Below, one piece after another: positions 28,021 to 36,749 of a stretch of 64,000 nt of DNA. This DNA is from Shewanella eurypsychrophilus (lineage in GTDB: Bacteria > Pseudomonadota > Gammaproteobacteria > Enterobacterales > Shewanellaceae). Every line of letters begins with the position of its first letter. Position 1 is the stretch's first letter. The translations under genes were made by a program, and so were the position numbers. Location of the stretch: contig NZ_CP045503.2 of NCBI RefSeq assembly GCF_007004545.3, positions 5,396,501 to 5,460,500 on the forward strand, written 5' to 3'. The notes beneath the pieces are model-generated. The model ran no database searches. It was given only the letters and a program-made list of their open reading frames with translations, and was not told where the DNA came from.

Positions 28021-29281
28021 CGGATCACAAATGCAGCCACTCATTCAGATCAAGGATCTCTTTAAGGTCTTCGGTAAAAAACCAACCAGCGTTATGCCTA
28101 TGGTTAGAGAAGGTTTATCCAAGGATGAGATTCTCGCAAAAACCGGCCATACCGTGGGCCTAAAAGCCATCAATCTCGACATTCACAAGGGAGAGATATT
28201 TGTGATTATGGGTCTATCTGGCTCGGGGAAATCGACCTTGATCCGTCACTTCAATCGGCTTATCGATCCTACTGAAGGGCAAATCCTAGTTGAAGGCGTA
28301 GATGTCATGAAGCTCAATACCAAGGAGCTTGAGCAATTTCGTCGTAAGAAAATGGCAATGGTATTCCAACGCTTTGGTTTAATGCCCCACAGAAGCGTAC
28401 TGGAAAATGTGGCCTATGGCCTCAGTGTACAAGGAATAGATAAAGCCACGAGAAATGCCAAAGCCAAACAATGGCTTGAGACCGTCGGTCTGACCGGATA
28501 TGAGCAGCAGTTCCCCGCTCAGCTTTCCGGTGGTCAGCAACAACGCGTCGGCTTGGCGAGAGCTCTGTGTACCGATGCTGAAATCCTCTTGATGGATGAA
28601 GCTTTCTCGGCACTGGATCCTCTGATACGCAGTGAAATGCAGGACCAACTGATTGAACTACAAAAAGAGCTGCATAAAACCATCATTTTCATTACCCACG
28701 ATCTCGATGAAGCGCTGCGAATTGGCGATCGCATCGCGATCCTCAAAGATGGCAACCTTATCCAGGTGGGTGAGCCGGTGGACATCTTGCTCAATCCTGC
28801 CGACGACTATGTCGAAGCCTTCGTAAAGGACGTAAATCGACCGCGAGCGCTAACTGTCGAGACCGTCATGAAGCCGCCCGCATATCGCCTAACCGCCGAC
28901 ACGATAGGCGAAGCCCTCAAACAAATGAAACGTATCCCGGCTAACTATGCTTATTACGTTACCGATGAGGGTTTTCAGGGCGTTGTGTGTCAGGTAGCAC
29001 TGGAAGATGCTGTTAAAACAGATAAAGAAGCGCCGATGGATGAGTTCAAGGTAGAGGAGTTGGAGCCGATATCGCCGGATGCACTGCTCGAAAGCATCAT
29101 ACCCGCAACCATGGAATCAGACTTTCCTCTGCCTGTAGTCGATGCCGATGGCGACTTACAAGGTGAGCTTTCCCGTACTCACCTGGCCGACGTGCTAGCG
29201 GACTTCTACACAGGTGATGATGCTAACGACAGCACAAACGAAGACGCAAAAAAGCCAAACTCAAGCAACAAAGATAAATGA
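28013..29281 (+). CDS. proV: Glycine betaine ABC transporter ATP-binding protein
   Basis: This 422-residue ATPase has Walker A (GLSGSGKST), the LSGGQQQRVGLARAL signature, Walker B (EILLMDEAFSALD) and the H-loop (FITHD). C-terminal CBS-like tandem domains run from about residue 275 to 395 (TVETVMKPPAYRLTAD, FPLPVVDADGDLQGELSR), which in OpuA sense ionic strength. A low-complexity Asn/Asp/Lys-rich tail ends the protein. The start ATG 28013 overlaps the end of proW; a longer frame into proW is not used. Confidence 0.93.
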   Translation: MTNGSQMQPLIQIKDLFKVFGKKPTSVMPMVREGLSKDEILAKTGHTVGLKAINLDIHKGEIFVIMGLSGSGKSTLIRHFNRLIDPTEGQILVEGVDVMKLNTKELEQFRRKKMAMVFQRFGLMPHRSVLENVAYGLSVQGIDKATRNAKAKQWLETVGLTGYEQQFPAQLSGGQQQRVGLARALCTDAEILLMDEAFSALDPLIRSEMQDQLIELQKELHKTIIFITHDLDEALRIGDRIAILKDGNLIQVGEPVDILLNPADDYVEAFVKDVNRPRALTVETVMKPPAYRLTADTIGEALKQMKRIPANYAYYVTDEGFQGVVCQVALEDAVKTDKEAPMDEFKVEELEPISPDALLESIIPATMESDFPLPVVDADGDLQGELSRTHLADVLADFYTGDDANDSTNEDAKKPNSSNKDK

Positions 29282-29290
29282 ATCAAGAAG

Positions 29291-29320
29291 AGATACCGAA
29301 CTTAAGTTCGGTATCTCTTT
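29291..29320 (+). terminator. Rho-independent terminator after proV
   Basis: A perfect 26-bp palindrome (AGATACCGAACTT at 29291-29303 and its complement to 29316) is followed by CTTTATT. It ends the proXWV transcript. Confidence 0.85.
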
Positions 29321-29373
29321 ATTCGATTAAAAAGAACATCTAAAACCCCACTAAATCTCGGGCAACTGTTGCT

Positions 29374-29424
29374 TACTTGCCTACTTGCCTACTTGCCTAC
29401 TTGCCTACTTGCCTACTTGCCTAC
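29374..29424 (+). repeat. Octanucleotide tandem repeat (TACTTGCC, six full copies)
   Basis: Six exact TACTTGCC units occupy 29374-29421 and a partial TAC follows. The tract lies in the 361-bp gap between proV and the NADH dehydrogenase gene, about 220 bp upstream of its start, and is not coding. The remainder of the gap holds the proV terminator and presumably the ndh promoter. Confidence 0.95.
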
Positions 29425-29642
29425 ACGATGATTTAAAGGCTTGAGTCGACACCAAGCATCATTATTACCTAGCTGGAAAAGTCATTTACCTTTTAAGATG
29501 ATTGTTCCTATCAAGATGGGAATTATAATAGCCGTCATCAAATACGCCTCCCCTTTCTATGCAATACCTCAGGTATCACAGTTAAGGCCCAATTACTTCA
29601 ATTATTAATAACGCATCGTTTAGATTGCGCTAAGGAAAAATT

Positions 29643-30854
29643 ATGTCTCGTGTTGTCATAGTCGGTGGTGGTGCTGCTGGGCTGGAACTCGCTAGCCTAT
29701 TAGGTCGCTCTGTTAACGGTCAGGATGAAATCATCTTAGTGGAAGGTGAAACTCACCATTATTGGAAACCTAGGTTTCACGAAATTGCCGCCGGCACCTT
29801 CGATAACGATCTCGACACCTTGTGCTATTTCAGTCATGGTGCAAAAAATGGCTACCGTCACTTTCAGGCCAGAATGACAGATATCAAACGTGAAGATAAG
29901 CAGATTATTGTTTATAAACCTAACGGGGAAACTGACACCTTATCTTACGATTATCTGGTGATCGCCATTGGCGCAATTAGCAATGATTTTGCTACCAAAG
30001 GTGCATTAGATCACTGCCTATTTTTAGATACCCCAGAACAAGCCAGAGATAGCTGGCAACAGATTAGCGCATTACTGCGTTCAGGTGAGAAGCGTACCAT
30101 CAATATTGTCGGTGCTGGTGCTACTGGCTTAGAATTAGCCGCAGAACTTGCCAAAGTAAGCGGTAAACTGTCACAGAATCCTCATGCAGCGAGACTGACA
30201 ATCAACTTGATTGAAGCAAGCGATAGAGTCTTACCAAACAGTCCGATTGAGATGTCTAAGCAAGCTCATAAAAAGTTAGAGCAGTATCAGGTCAATGTCA
30301 TGCTCAACACGCGTATTGCCAGTGTTGATCAACAAGGCATGACCACCAGCGATGGACAGACATTGAATGCCGATATTCAATTTTGGGCCGCTGGTATCAA
30401 GGCGCCAAACTGGCTAAAAAATATTGGCGGCTTAGAGAGCAACCAGGCTAATCAACTGATGGTGCAACAGACTTTAGCCACGACGCTAGATCCCAATATT
30501 TTCTCTCTGGGAGATTGCGCCTCCATTCCACAAGGTGATGGCACTATGGTGCCACCTAAAGCACAAGCAGCCAACCGCGCCGCAGTGCATTTAGCAAAAA
30601 ATTTAACCGGCTTAATGCAAGGCAAGGAGCTGACTCCATTTATCTATAAAGATGGCGGAATGGTAGTCGCAATAGGCCATGATTTTGCCATCAGCACCAT
30701 GATGAATGACAGGTTAATCTTAAAGGGACGCTTAGTTCGCCGACTCTATGACACCATCTTTCGATTGCATCAAAAGACAGTCAGTGGCCTGTTTACTATG
30801 TCACGCTTGATCATAGCTAAAAGGTTGAAGTGTATTTTCCAGCCCAGTAGCTAG
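29643..30854 (+). CDS. Type II NADH:quinone oxidoreductase-like FAD protein
   Basis: This 403-residue protein has an N-terminal FAD-binding GxGxxG (VVIVGGGAAGLELA), a second dinucleotide motif near residue 155 (INIVGAGATGLELAAELA) and the C-terminal FAD contact SLGDCASIP. This is the pattern of NDH-2 enzymes, which pass electrons from NADH to quinone without pumping protons. A C-terminal amphipathic stretch (RLYDTIFRLHQKTVSGLFTMSRLI) can anchor it to the membrane. E. coli Ndh is slightly longer (434), so this may be a paralogue. AAGGA lies before the ATG. It is monocistronic. Confidence 0.87.
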   Translation: MSRVVIVGGGAAGLELASLLGRSVNGQDEIILVEGETHHYWKPRFHEIAAGTFDNDLDTLCYFSHGAKNGYRHFQARMTDIKREDKQIIVYKPNGETDTLSYDYLVIAIGAISNDFATKGALDHCLFLDTPEQARDSWQQISALLRSGEKRTINIVGAGATGLELAAELAKVSGKLSQNPHAARLTINLIEASDRVLPNSPIEMSKQAHKKLEQYQVNVMLNTRIASVDQQGMTTSDGQTLNADIQFWAAGIKAPNWLKNIGGLESNQANQLMVQQTLATTLDPNIFSLGDCASIPQGDGTMVPPKAQAANRAAVHLAKNLTGLMQGKELTPFIYKDGGMVVAIGHDFAISTMMNDRLILKGRLVRRLYDTIFRLHQKTVSGLFTMSRLIIAKRLKCIFQPSS

Positions 30855-30880
30855 TTGGTAAAGCGCTCACTCGAGATGTT

Positions 30881-31042
30881 ATACCAATCTACATAAGTAC
30901 TTGATCATTCTTACTTGTTAAAACCGCTGATCACTACGTTATGAGTTTGCAATTAGAATAACTAGTTAACAGCAACTCAAGCCTTGTTCTAAGCGGTTTT
31001 TCCTGCGTAATTTTATGAACACTTACTTATCCAGACTGGTAT
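30881..31042. mobile_element. Short MITE-like element with terminal inverted repeats
   Basis: This 162-bp element begins ATACCAATCTACATAAG and ends with a matching inverted terminus; 20 of 26 terminal bases pair. Inside, AAAACCGCT and AGCGGTTTT form a second inverted pair. The ATACCA.. termini resemble those of the 265-bp element at 51.1 kb. It has no coding capacity, and no clear target duplication was seen. Confidence 0.55.
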
Positions 31043-31073
31043 TACTTGTAAGCAGGTTTGAAAACTGAATCAT

Positions 31074-31107
31074 AAAAAGCCGCATCACAACAAGTGAGCG
31101 GCTTTTT
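31074..31107. terminator. Strong bidirectional terminator
   Basis: AAAAAGCCGC (31074-31083) pairs perfectly with GCGGCTTTTT (31098-31107) around a 14-base loop. It serves the minus-strand CadC-like gene that ends at 31160 and possibly the NADH dehydrogenase gene from the other side. Confidence 0.87.
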
Positions 31108-31159
31108 AGTGGAGAAGATGTTCTATAGATAATTGGTTGTTGTATTAAATTACAGCAAA

Positions 31160-32521
31160 TTACAATGACACTTGCTCGCGATGTGCCCAGACCATAGTAT
31201 CGCCCCACAAAGGCAACATCCATACACCACTATCATCATCTTGATACAGCTGTCTTAGCACCATACTCTCATTTTTCAGCACATTTTTACGGATCTCTCG
31301 ATAGATGGTGGCAGACTCTTTCGATAGTGTTTGTGGACGGGTAAATGAACGTTCATCGATATCAACGAAGAAGGTTTTAACGGTTTTACCATCAACTTTT
31401 GATTGTTTAAGCTTAAAATCACCACTAAATTGATATCGGATAGAGATCTCTTTGAGCAAATCATCGGTGATACAGGCTGCAGCAACCAGTTTCCCTCTAT
31501 TCTCCGAGTCAAAAATCAAAGATAAACGTACATCGGCGCGTACCACATTTTGGCTATCAGAATAGTAATAAACATCGGCCCTGAATATATCCTCAATGAG
31601 CCCCTTATCGCCCCCTTCAAATTGATCCAACAATATCTTGTTATACGTCACCTGCTCCATTCTTAGCTTGGTATTAGCTAACCATTGAATATCGAGAGGA
31701 GCGATGGGGAATGTCATAGAGCGAACTAGGTTTAGCGGCTGATGATCACCGCAGGTCTTATCAAATTCATTACAAAGAGCTACCGACTCATAACGACCAT
31801 TGTCATACATAAACATCTGTTTTTCAGCGCTATTATTCAAAACGGCATCATAGTTAAACCAATTATCTAATAGGTGCCCAACGGGTATTTGTGGGCTATT
31901 TTGATTATCTAGTTGTACCGTATTCACCAAGGACGGCTTTTCAGCCAAGATGAAACTTCTCTCTGTTATCGAGGCCACTTCAGGCTCTGCGATTAATGAG
32001 AGAATATTAACTGCTTTTTTAAGACCGCCGGAAAAATGTAAGCTTGCGATAACTAGGCACAATCCGACCAAAGAAAGCCATCGATAAACACCACGTTTTC
32101 TGCCTTGAATCTTGGTAGATATCTGCACTTCTTCTGCAGGTATTATCACTGATGGGTTGTGCTCACCATCTCTCAGTTTACCGCTATCATCAACACTAAG
32201 CGCATGCTCTTTGAGCCCATTGGTATCGACAATGCACAAGCTATAGCCATAGCGGGGAATATTTTTAAGTTCGATCTCTTGTTGTGTAGCCAGCTTCTTT
32301 CTTAAGCTGCTCATACATTGAGTCAGAGATGAGGGCGCAACTACCCTTCCAGGCCAGCCAGCTGCATTTAGCGCCTCTTTGCTAACAACGTCTCCAGCAT
32401 GCTTAATTAGGCACTTTAACACTTCGAATTCAGCAAGAGACAGTGGGCTGCGGTTTGAACTTTTAAGATCAACTAAATCTCTGGCATCTAAGTCTATAAT
32501 TAAAAACTCTGTAATCTTCAT
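31160..32521 (-). CDS. CadC/ToxR-like transmembrane transcriptional regulator
   Basis: This 453-residue one-component regulator has an N-terminal OmpR-type winged helix at about residues 25-97 (LSLAEFEVLKCLIKHAGDVVSKEAL, then SSLRKKL and IPRYGYSL). A single transmembrane helix follows at about 146-163, then a large periplasmic domain of about 285 residues with no recognisable family and two possible disulfide pairs (CNEFDKTCG; AACITDD alone). It would sense a periplasmic signal and act on DNA directly. It lies downstream of the 11-heme cytochrome gene on the same strand, separated by a terminator; regulation of that gene is a reasonable guess. Confidence 0.85.
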   Translation of the reverse strand: MKITEFLIIDLDARDLVDLKSSNRSPLSLAEFEVLKCLIKHAGDVVSKEALNAAGWPGRVVAPSSLTQCMSSLRKKLATQQEIELKNIPRYGYSLCIVDTNGLKEHALSVDDSGKLRDGEHNPSVIIPAEEVQISTKIQGRKRGVYRWLSLVGLCLVIASLHFSGGLKKAVNILSLIAEPEVASITERSFILAEKPSLVNTVQLDNQNSPQIPVGHLLDNWFNYDAVLNNSAEKQMFMYDNGRYESVALCNEFDKTCGDHQPLNLVRSMTFPIAPLDIQWLANTKLRMEQVTYNKILLDQFEGGDKGLIEDIFRADVYYYSDSQNVVRADVRLSLIFDSENRGKLVAAACITDDLLKEISIRYQFSGDFKLKQSKVDGKTVKTFFVDIDERSFTRPQTLSKESATIYREIRKNVLKNESMVLRQLYQDDDSGVWMLPLWGDTMVWAHREQVSL

Positions 32522-32656
32522 AATCTCCCCCTAACCACGACTCTTTATCTAGTCTCACTAGCAGAACATGCTATACGATTTACCTATTTACAGCGCTGAT
32601 ATGATTCCGGGTTCTGACTAAATAGGCGATACATTATTGATATTTGTGATCTCGGT

Positions 32657-32686
32657 AAAAAAAGACCCTAGCTCAGTGCTAGGGTC
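32657..32686 (-). terminator. Terminator of the 11-heme cytochrome gene
   Basis: GACCCTAGC (32664-32672) and GCTAGGGTC (32678-32686) form a perfect stem, followed in minus-strand direction by a T-run (plus strand A-run 32657-32663). It ends the cytochrome transcript before the CadC-like gene. Confidence 0.88.
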
Positions 32687-32712
32687 AAAACTTTGCAGGA
32701 GATGTAACTTAG

Positions 32713-35040
32713 CTATTTCAGGTTATGCGACTCCTTCAAATTATTAAGGTCATGACACACGGAGCAAGACTCTTCACCCGTGTACTCGTTAAGTGTGACG
32801 CCAAACTGCGCACCGTTCTGCTTCATATGAGCAACGACCTCAGCACGTACTTGTTTACGATCTTCGCCCTCTTCTGCAGCACGCTTACCGTGACAACTTA
32901 AACATACGGCAGCGGTAGGAGAGACATACGCATCCGCGACACCATCAACAGCATAACGGCCGTTCACAGGGTTTGTTGGGTCGGTATAGGTGTCCATATA
33001 ATCAAGATCTAATGCCAAAGGCTTACGACCGACTAGATATTTAGCATCGAAACTATCTTCTGTATGACACTTGGCACAATTCGCTAGGTCTGCGGAGTAT
33101 TCAACGTTACGTCTCCAACCTTCACCACTTTGGTTAGCTCGGTTGTTAGCGTGCATTGCGTGGATCCAAACCTTCTGATCTGGATGGCTCATGGTCAACT
33201 GCTCAACATAATCCTTATCACCTTGCTTGGTATGTGCATCACGAATAACCTGAGTGGGCACCACGTTGGCGTTGTGGCAAGCCATACACTCTTCAGCAGC
33301 ATTAGAGGCGGTAGTCCAATCACGCTCGCCACGAGGCATCAAATCTTTCAACAAAATTTGCTCATTGCTATCAACATTGCCAGAGACACAAGTTGTACCG
33401 TGGAACTCACCATCACCCGCTTTAGAGTGACAGTTACGACAGTTAAGCGTCATCTGCACAAAACCATCTGCAGATGTTGTCGTACCATGACAATCACCAC
33501 ATAGCTCGTTAGTCACTATTTGACGGCGTGGACGCTCCTCCATCAGACCTTCAGTATTAAAGAACTCTAACCAGTTGTAACCCGCAGCACCGTTACTCCA
33601 ATCAGTCTCACCGTCACAGTCCATAATGCTCTCGCCTGCAGCATCCATACAGAACCAGATACGCGGAGAGATGGTGCCATATAAGTCCGTCACATCACCT
33701 TTGAACTTATCTTCCATGGAGAAGGGACCAATCTCGTAAGTCGTCTTGCCATTGTTATAACCAACAACAATTGGCTTCTCTGAATAACCTTCATATGGCC
33801 CTTTATTAGTGTGTACGCGCAATACCTTACCGCGACCGTCAGCAACACCTTCACCAAATCCTAGACCTTGGTCATGATCGCCCCAGTTGATATAAAACTC
33901 GGCGTAGTAGAGGTAGTTAACTTTATCCAACTGTTCGTTACGCGAGACACCATTCTTATCTAGAATATCGATAGTAACCTGAACGAATGAGCCCTCTTTA
34001 CCCTGATTTTCTTCAGCTTGCGGCTGAGAAATCATCTTAGCGTCAGTCACTGTTAGGTGGAGGTTCTTACGTCGCTCATTCTGTCCCTGGTAGGTACCAA
34101 GGTGTAAGCTCTCGATAACATCTGGCGTATGGCAGTTTGCACACTGAGAATTATCGGCATAAGGCCAGTGGTTGACTCCCTCTTTGAAGTCCACCTCGGT
34201 ATGACAAGTCACACACGTCTCGGCAGTCGGTACCTCACGCCAGTTAGCGAAATCTGTAGCTTGTTCATTCTCTGAGTGGCAATTATCACAGCCCCCAACC
34301 GGCGCAGAAATAACACCAATATGCGCTTCATGGGCCAACATAGGGAAAACTTTGCTCGCATCGCCCATCTTATTATCGGTATGACATGAGACACAGGTTT
34401 CCACTTCTGTGTATTTACCACCATGAATAGCAAAATCATCATGACAACCGGCACAGTTTTGATTATTAACTACATTTTTACTGTATAGCGCTTCCTCTCC
34501 CTGACCTCTGAAGTCATAGTGAGTGTTGGCATAGGAAATTTCTGTTGAACCAACGGCTTCCCCGCCAGTACGTAAGACGAGTCTAAGCGTCTTTTCATCT
34601 GTGATATCAAAGGCAGCTTCAGCAGTGACATCTTTAACGAAACTATATCTGTAACTACCGTCTTGATTATCAGTCAAGGTGCCACACTCAGAGTACTTAC
34701 TCGCGGGGCAAGCTTCAGAGCTCAACAGGCTCCAATTGCTGGCATCACCTTCCATGCCCTCTTCAAGTCCCGATAGGATAAAACCAAACTTCTCTAACCC
34801 AACAACCGGCAACGCCTTCTCATTGGTAACTGTAAAAGTAATATCAGATTGAGTCCCTACCGAAATTTTTCCCATTTCAACAGTGAGCACTTTCGCATCC
34901 GTTGCAACAGGAATGCTTGGCTGACCTGGTTGACCTGGCTCACCATCTTTACCATTTTGTCCATCATCACCGGAACACCCTGTCAGGGCTAACCCGATGA
35001 ACGCTGCTAATGTAGCAACCTTCATACCGATTCGTTTCAT
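32713..35040 (-). CDS. OmcA/MtrC-family outer-membrane lipoprotein cytochrome with 11 heme motifs (UndA-like)
   Basis: This 775-residue protein has a lipoprotein signal (lipobox LTGC, Cys22) followed by a short collagen-like Gly-X-Y linker. Eleven CXXCH motifs occur in two groups: five at about 196-304 and six at about 514-760. The grouping of five plus six matches the undecaheme UndA type rather than decaheme MtrC/OmcA. Beta-rich segments before each heme group fit domains I and III. Such proteins sit on the cell surface and pass electrons to metals or flavins. The start ATG 35040 has GGAG six bases upstream. No MtrA/MtrB genes adjoin, so it must use conduits encoded elsewhere or act differently. 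Confidence 0.9.
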   Translation of the reverse strand: MKRIGMKVATLAAFIGLALTGCSGDDGQNGKDGEPGQPGQPSIPVATDAKVLTVEMGKISVGTQSDITFTVTNEKALPVVGLEKFGFILSGLEEGMEGDASNWSLLSSEACPASKYSECGTLTDNQDGSYRYSFVKDVTAEAAFDITDEKTLRLVLRTGGEAVGSTEISYANTHYDFRGQGEEALYSKNVVNNQNCAGCHDDFAIHGGKYTEVETCVSCHTDNKMGDASKVFPMLAHEAHIGVISAPVGGCDNCHSENEQATDFANWREVPTAETCVTCHTEVDFKEGVNHWPYADNSQCANCHTPDVIESLHLGTYQGQNERRKNLHLTVTDAKMISQPQAEENQGKEGSFVQVTIDILDKNGVSRNEQLDKVNYLYYAEFYINWGDHDQGLGFGEGVADGRGKVLRVHTNKGPYEGYSEKPIVVGYNNGKTTYEIGPFSMEDKFKGDVTDLYGTISPRIWFCMDAAGESIMDCDGETDWSNGAAGYNWLEFFNTEGLMEERPRRQIVTNELCGDCHGTTTSADGFVQMTLNCRNCHSKAGDGEFHGTTCVSGNVDSNEQILLKDLMPRGERDWTTASNAAEECMACHNANVVPTQVIRDAHTKQGDKDYVEQLTMSHPDQKVWIHAMHANNRANQSGEGWRRNVEYSADLANCAKCHTEDSFDAKYLVGRKPLALDLDYMDTYTDPTNPVNGRYAVDGVADAYVSPTAAVCLSCHGKRAAEEGEDRKQVRAEVVAHMKQNGAQFGVTLNEYTGEESCSVCHDLNNLKESHNLK

Positions 35041-35639
35041 CATCAACTCCACTCACTTATATATAAGCCCTCTTCTCTGGGGCAAGTGAAATGTATCGAA
35101 TCGATGGAAAATATAGTGTGATAGCCTCGATTGCATTCCAGTCAATCTGATCAAGCGGGAGCTAAGCCCCAAAACCAGTAACCAATGTTAATAATTGGTG
35201 GCCACTAGGATCCAATCGAGAACGTAAGATGTAGCGATAAAGTTAACTCGCGCTGATTAATCGTGATTGTTAGCACATTTCAAACTCACAAAAGCTAACA
35301 AAAGTCTGAATTGTTACCAACCGCTAGGATTTCGAGTCATTTTGCCAACTCTGACAGGAGGTAATGTTCAATCAGTGCAAGATTATCGAGCTCAAAACCG
35401 TCGAGACAATGCGCGCTTGAACAGGTCTATAAGCGCCCTCTTATTTAGCAAAAGCAATCAGTTATGGGCAGTTCATTGATCTACTTCCTAGATTTTTATT
35501 TATGGTAGTGATAAAAATGATGCTTGCACATTCTCGCTTACTTTCTGAACAAATCGATAAAGGTTCATTCAAAGGCGAACAAACGTGGAGCAAGACTTTA
35601 CGTTCCAATAAAGGTTCAACAATAAGAAAGGGTCTGTTA
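35041..35639. promoter_or_regulatory. Divergent region between 11-heme cytochrome and LysR gene
   Basis: About 600 bp without a convincing gene; short frames here lack ribosome binding sites and codon structure. It must hold promoters for both directions and contains the CCAAT-type dyad at 35181-35199. A longer reading of the LysR frame from 35502 is possible but unsupported. Confidence 0.5.
35181..35199. promoter_or_regulatory. CCAAT-type dyad, candidate shared operator (copy 1)
   Basis: ACCAAT (35181-35186) and ATTGGT (35194-35199) flank the spacer GTTAATA. The 17-bp core CCAATGTTAATAATTGG differs at two positions only from the dyad upstream of nrfB (38654-38670). It lies about 140 bp upstream of the cytochrome start. 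Confidence 0.45.
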
Positions 35640-36704
35640 ATGAAACAAGTGAGTCGTCTTGATTATTTTACCTTACAGGTCTTCATTGGTTTAGTTGAAC
35701 TAAAAAATGGCAGTGCGGTAGCGGATAAACTGAACACAACACAATCTAAAGTCAGTCGAGCACTTAGTTGCATGCGTGAAGTCTTGTGTGATGAGCTATT
35801 TGTGCGACAGAAGTATGGTTTTGAACCCAATCGACTCGCCTTAAAGATAACCCCTATGGTGCAGGCTGTTCTGCAGCAATACGATAAAATTATTGCTGCC
35901 ACTTCAGATAAAAAAATCTCCTCCTACGAGTTAACTGTCGCAGCTTATGAACATTGGTCGTTCATGGTACTTAATTGTATTCAGCAATCTTGTCGCTGCG
36001 TTGAAGGAGGCGTACACGTTAATGTATTACCTTGGTCAGAAAATGTGGGCCAACGCCTGAGCCAAGGTAAGATTGATTGCAGTATTTCGATTGCACCGAT
36101 TAATCACCCCATGGTAACTGATAGCAAAATTGGTGACATCACGCACTTTTTTATCGTTGCTAGAGCAGGACACCCTTTACTTGAGTCACCCCAACCTCTG
36201 GTTGATATTTTTAATTACAATATCGGTTTAGTTAATTCTAATTTACAGAATAATCAGCAGCATCCCATTGAGGAGTACGCTCAAGCTAATGACATCGATA
36301 TTCGAGTCGTACTTAAGAGTCCAAGCGTGAACATGATTATCGATCACGTCAGTAACACCGAGGATGTATGCATACTATCATCGGCAATGTCTTTTTATTA
36401 CTTTGAAAACCGCACCGACGTGGGCTTTACTGATATATCATCGGACTGGCGAAAAACGTTTGGCCTCACTTGTGATAGCTATTATTTACACTGTCACCAA
36501 ACTGTTTTACCACAGATAGTTAGCTGCTTAGAGTCACTGTTAACCAACAAGCTGCGCGAGATGCAAGCTCATTATGATAATACGATAAAATCTATCGCTG
36601 ACACTCATGTGATTTCAACCTGCTGCTCAAAAAATAATTGTACTGGTTTAGAGTGCCATACTGACTGCCATCATTTTAATAATACCGAACCAGAGACAGT
36701 TTAA
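35640..36704 (+). CDS. LysR-family regulator with a Cys/His-rich C-terminal tail
   Basis: This is a 354-residue LysR-like regulator. The HTH is at residues about 6-50 (LDYFTLQVFIGLVELKNGSA, then SKVSRALSCMREVL), followed by FVRQKYGFEPN. The effector domain runs to about 310. Beyond it is a short tail with Cys328, 329, 334, 339, 343 and His340, 344, 345, unusual for LysR proteins and suggestive of metal, Fe-S or redox sensing (inference). The ATG 35640 is chosen for its AAAGGG site and its alignment with the domain start. It is divergent from the 11-heme cytochrome and convergent with another LysR gene of the same subtype. Confidence 0.83.
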   Translation: MKQVSRLDYFTLQVFIGLVELKNGSAVADKLNTTQSKVSRALSCMREVLCDELFVRQKYGFEPNRLALKITPMVQAVLQQYDKIIAATSDKKISSYELTVAAYEHWSFMVLNCIQQSCRCVEGGVHVNVLPWSENVGQRLSQGKIDCSISIAPINHPMVTDSKIGDITHFFIVARAGHPLLESPQPLVDIFNYNIGLVNSNLQNNQQHPIEEYAQANDIDIRVVLKSPSVNMIIDHVSNTEDVCILSSAMSFYYFENRTDVGFTDISSDWRKTFGLTCDSYYLHCHQTVLPQIVSCLESLLTNKLREMQAHYDNTIKSIADTHVISTCCSKNNCTGLECHTDCHHFNNTEPETV

Positions 36705-36749
36705 ACACCGACGACTCGCCAGCTAGGATTTAAAACTGTTCGTTAAACA

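Noticed and set aside
29374-29424. Direct repeats as a CRISPR array
   Set aside because: Units are 8 bp in direct tandem without spacers and no cas genes are near.
35267-35639. Short frames and an N-terminal extension of the LysR gene upstream of 35640
   Set aside because: No conserved sequence, no good ribosome binding site; the LysR domain starts right after ATG 35640, which has one.
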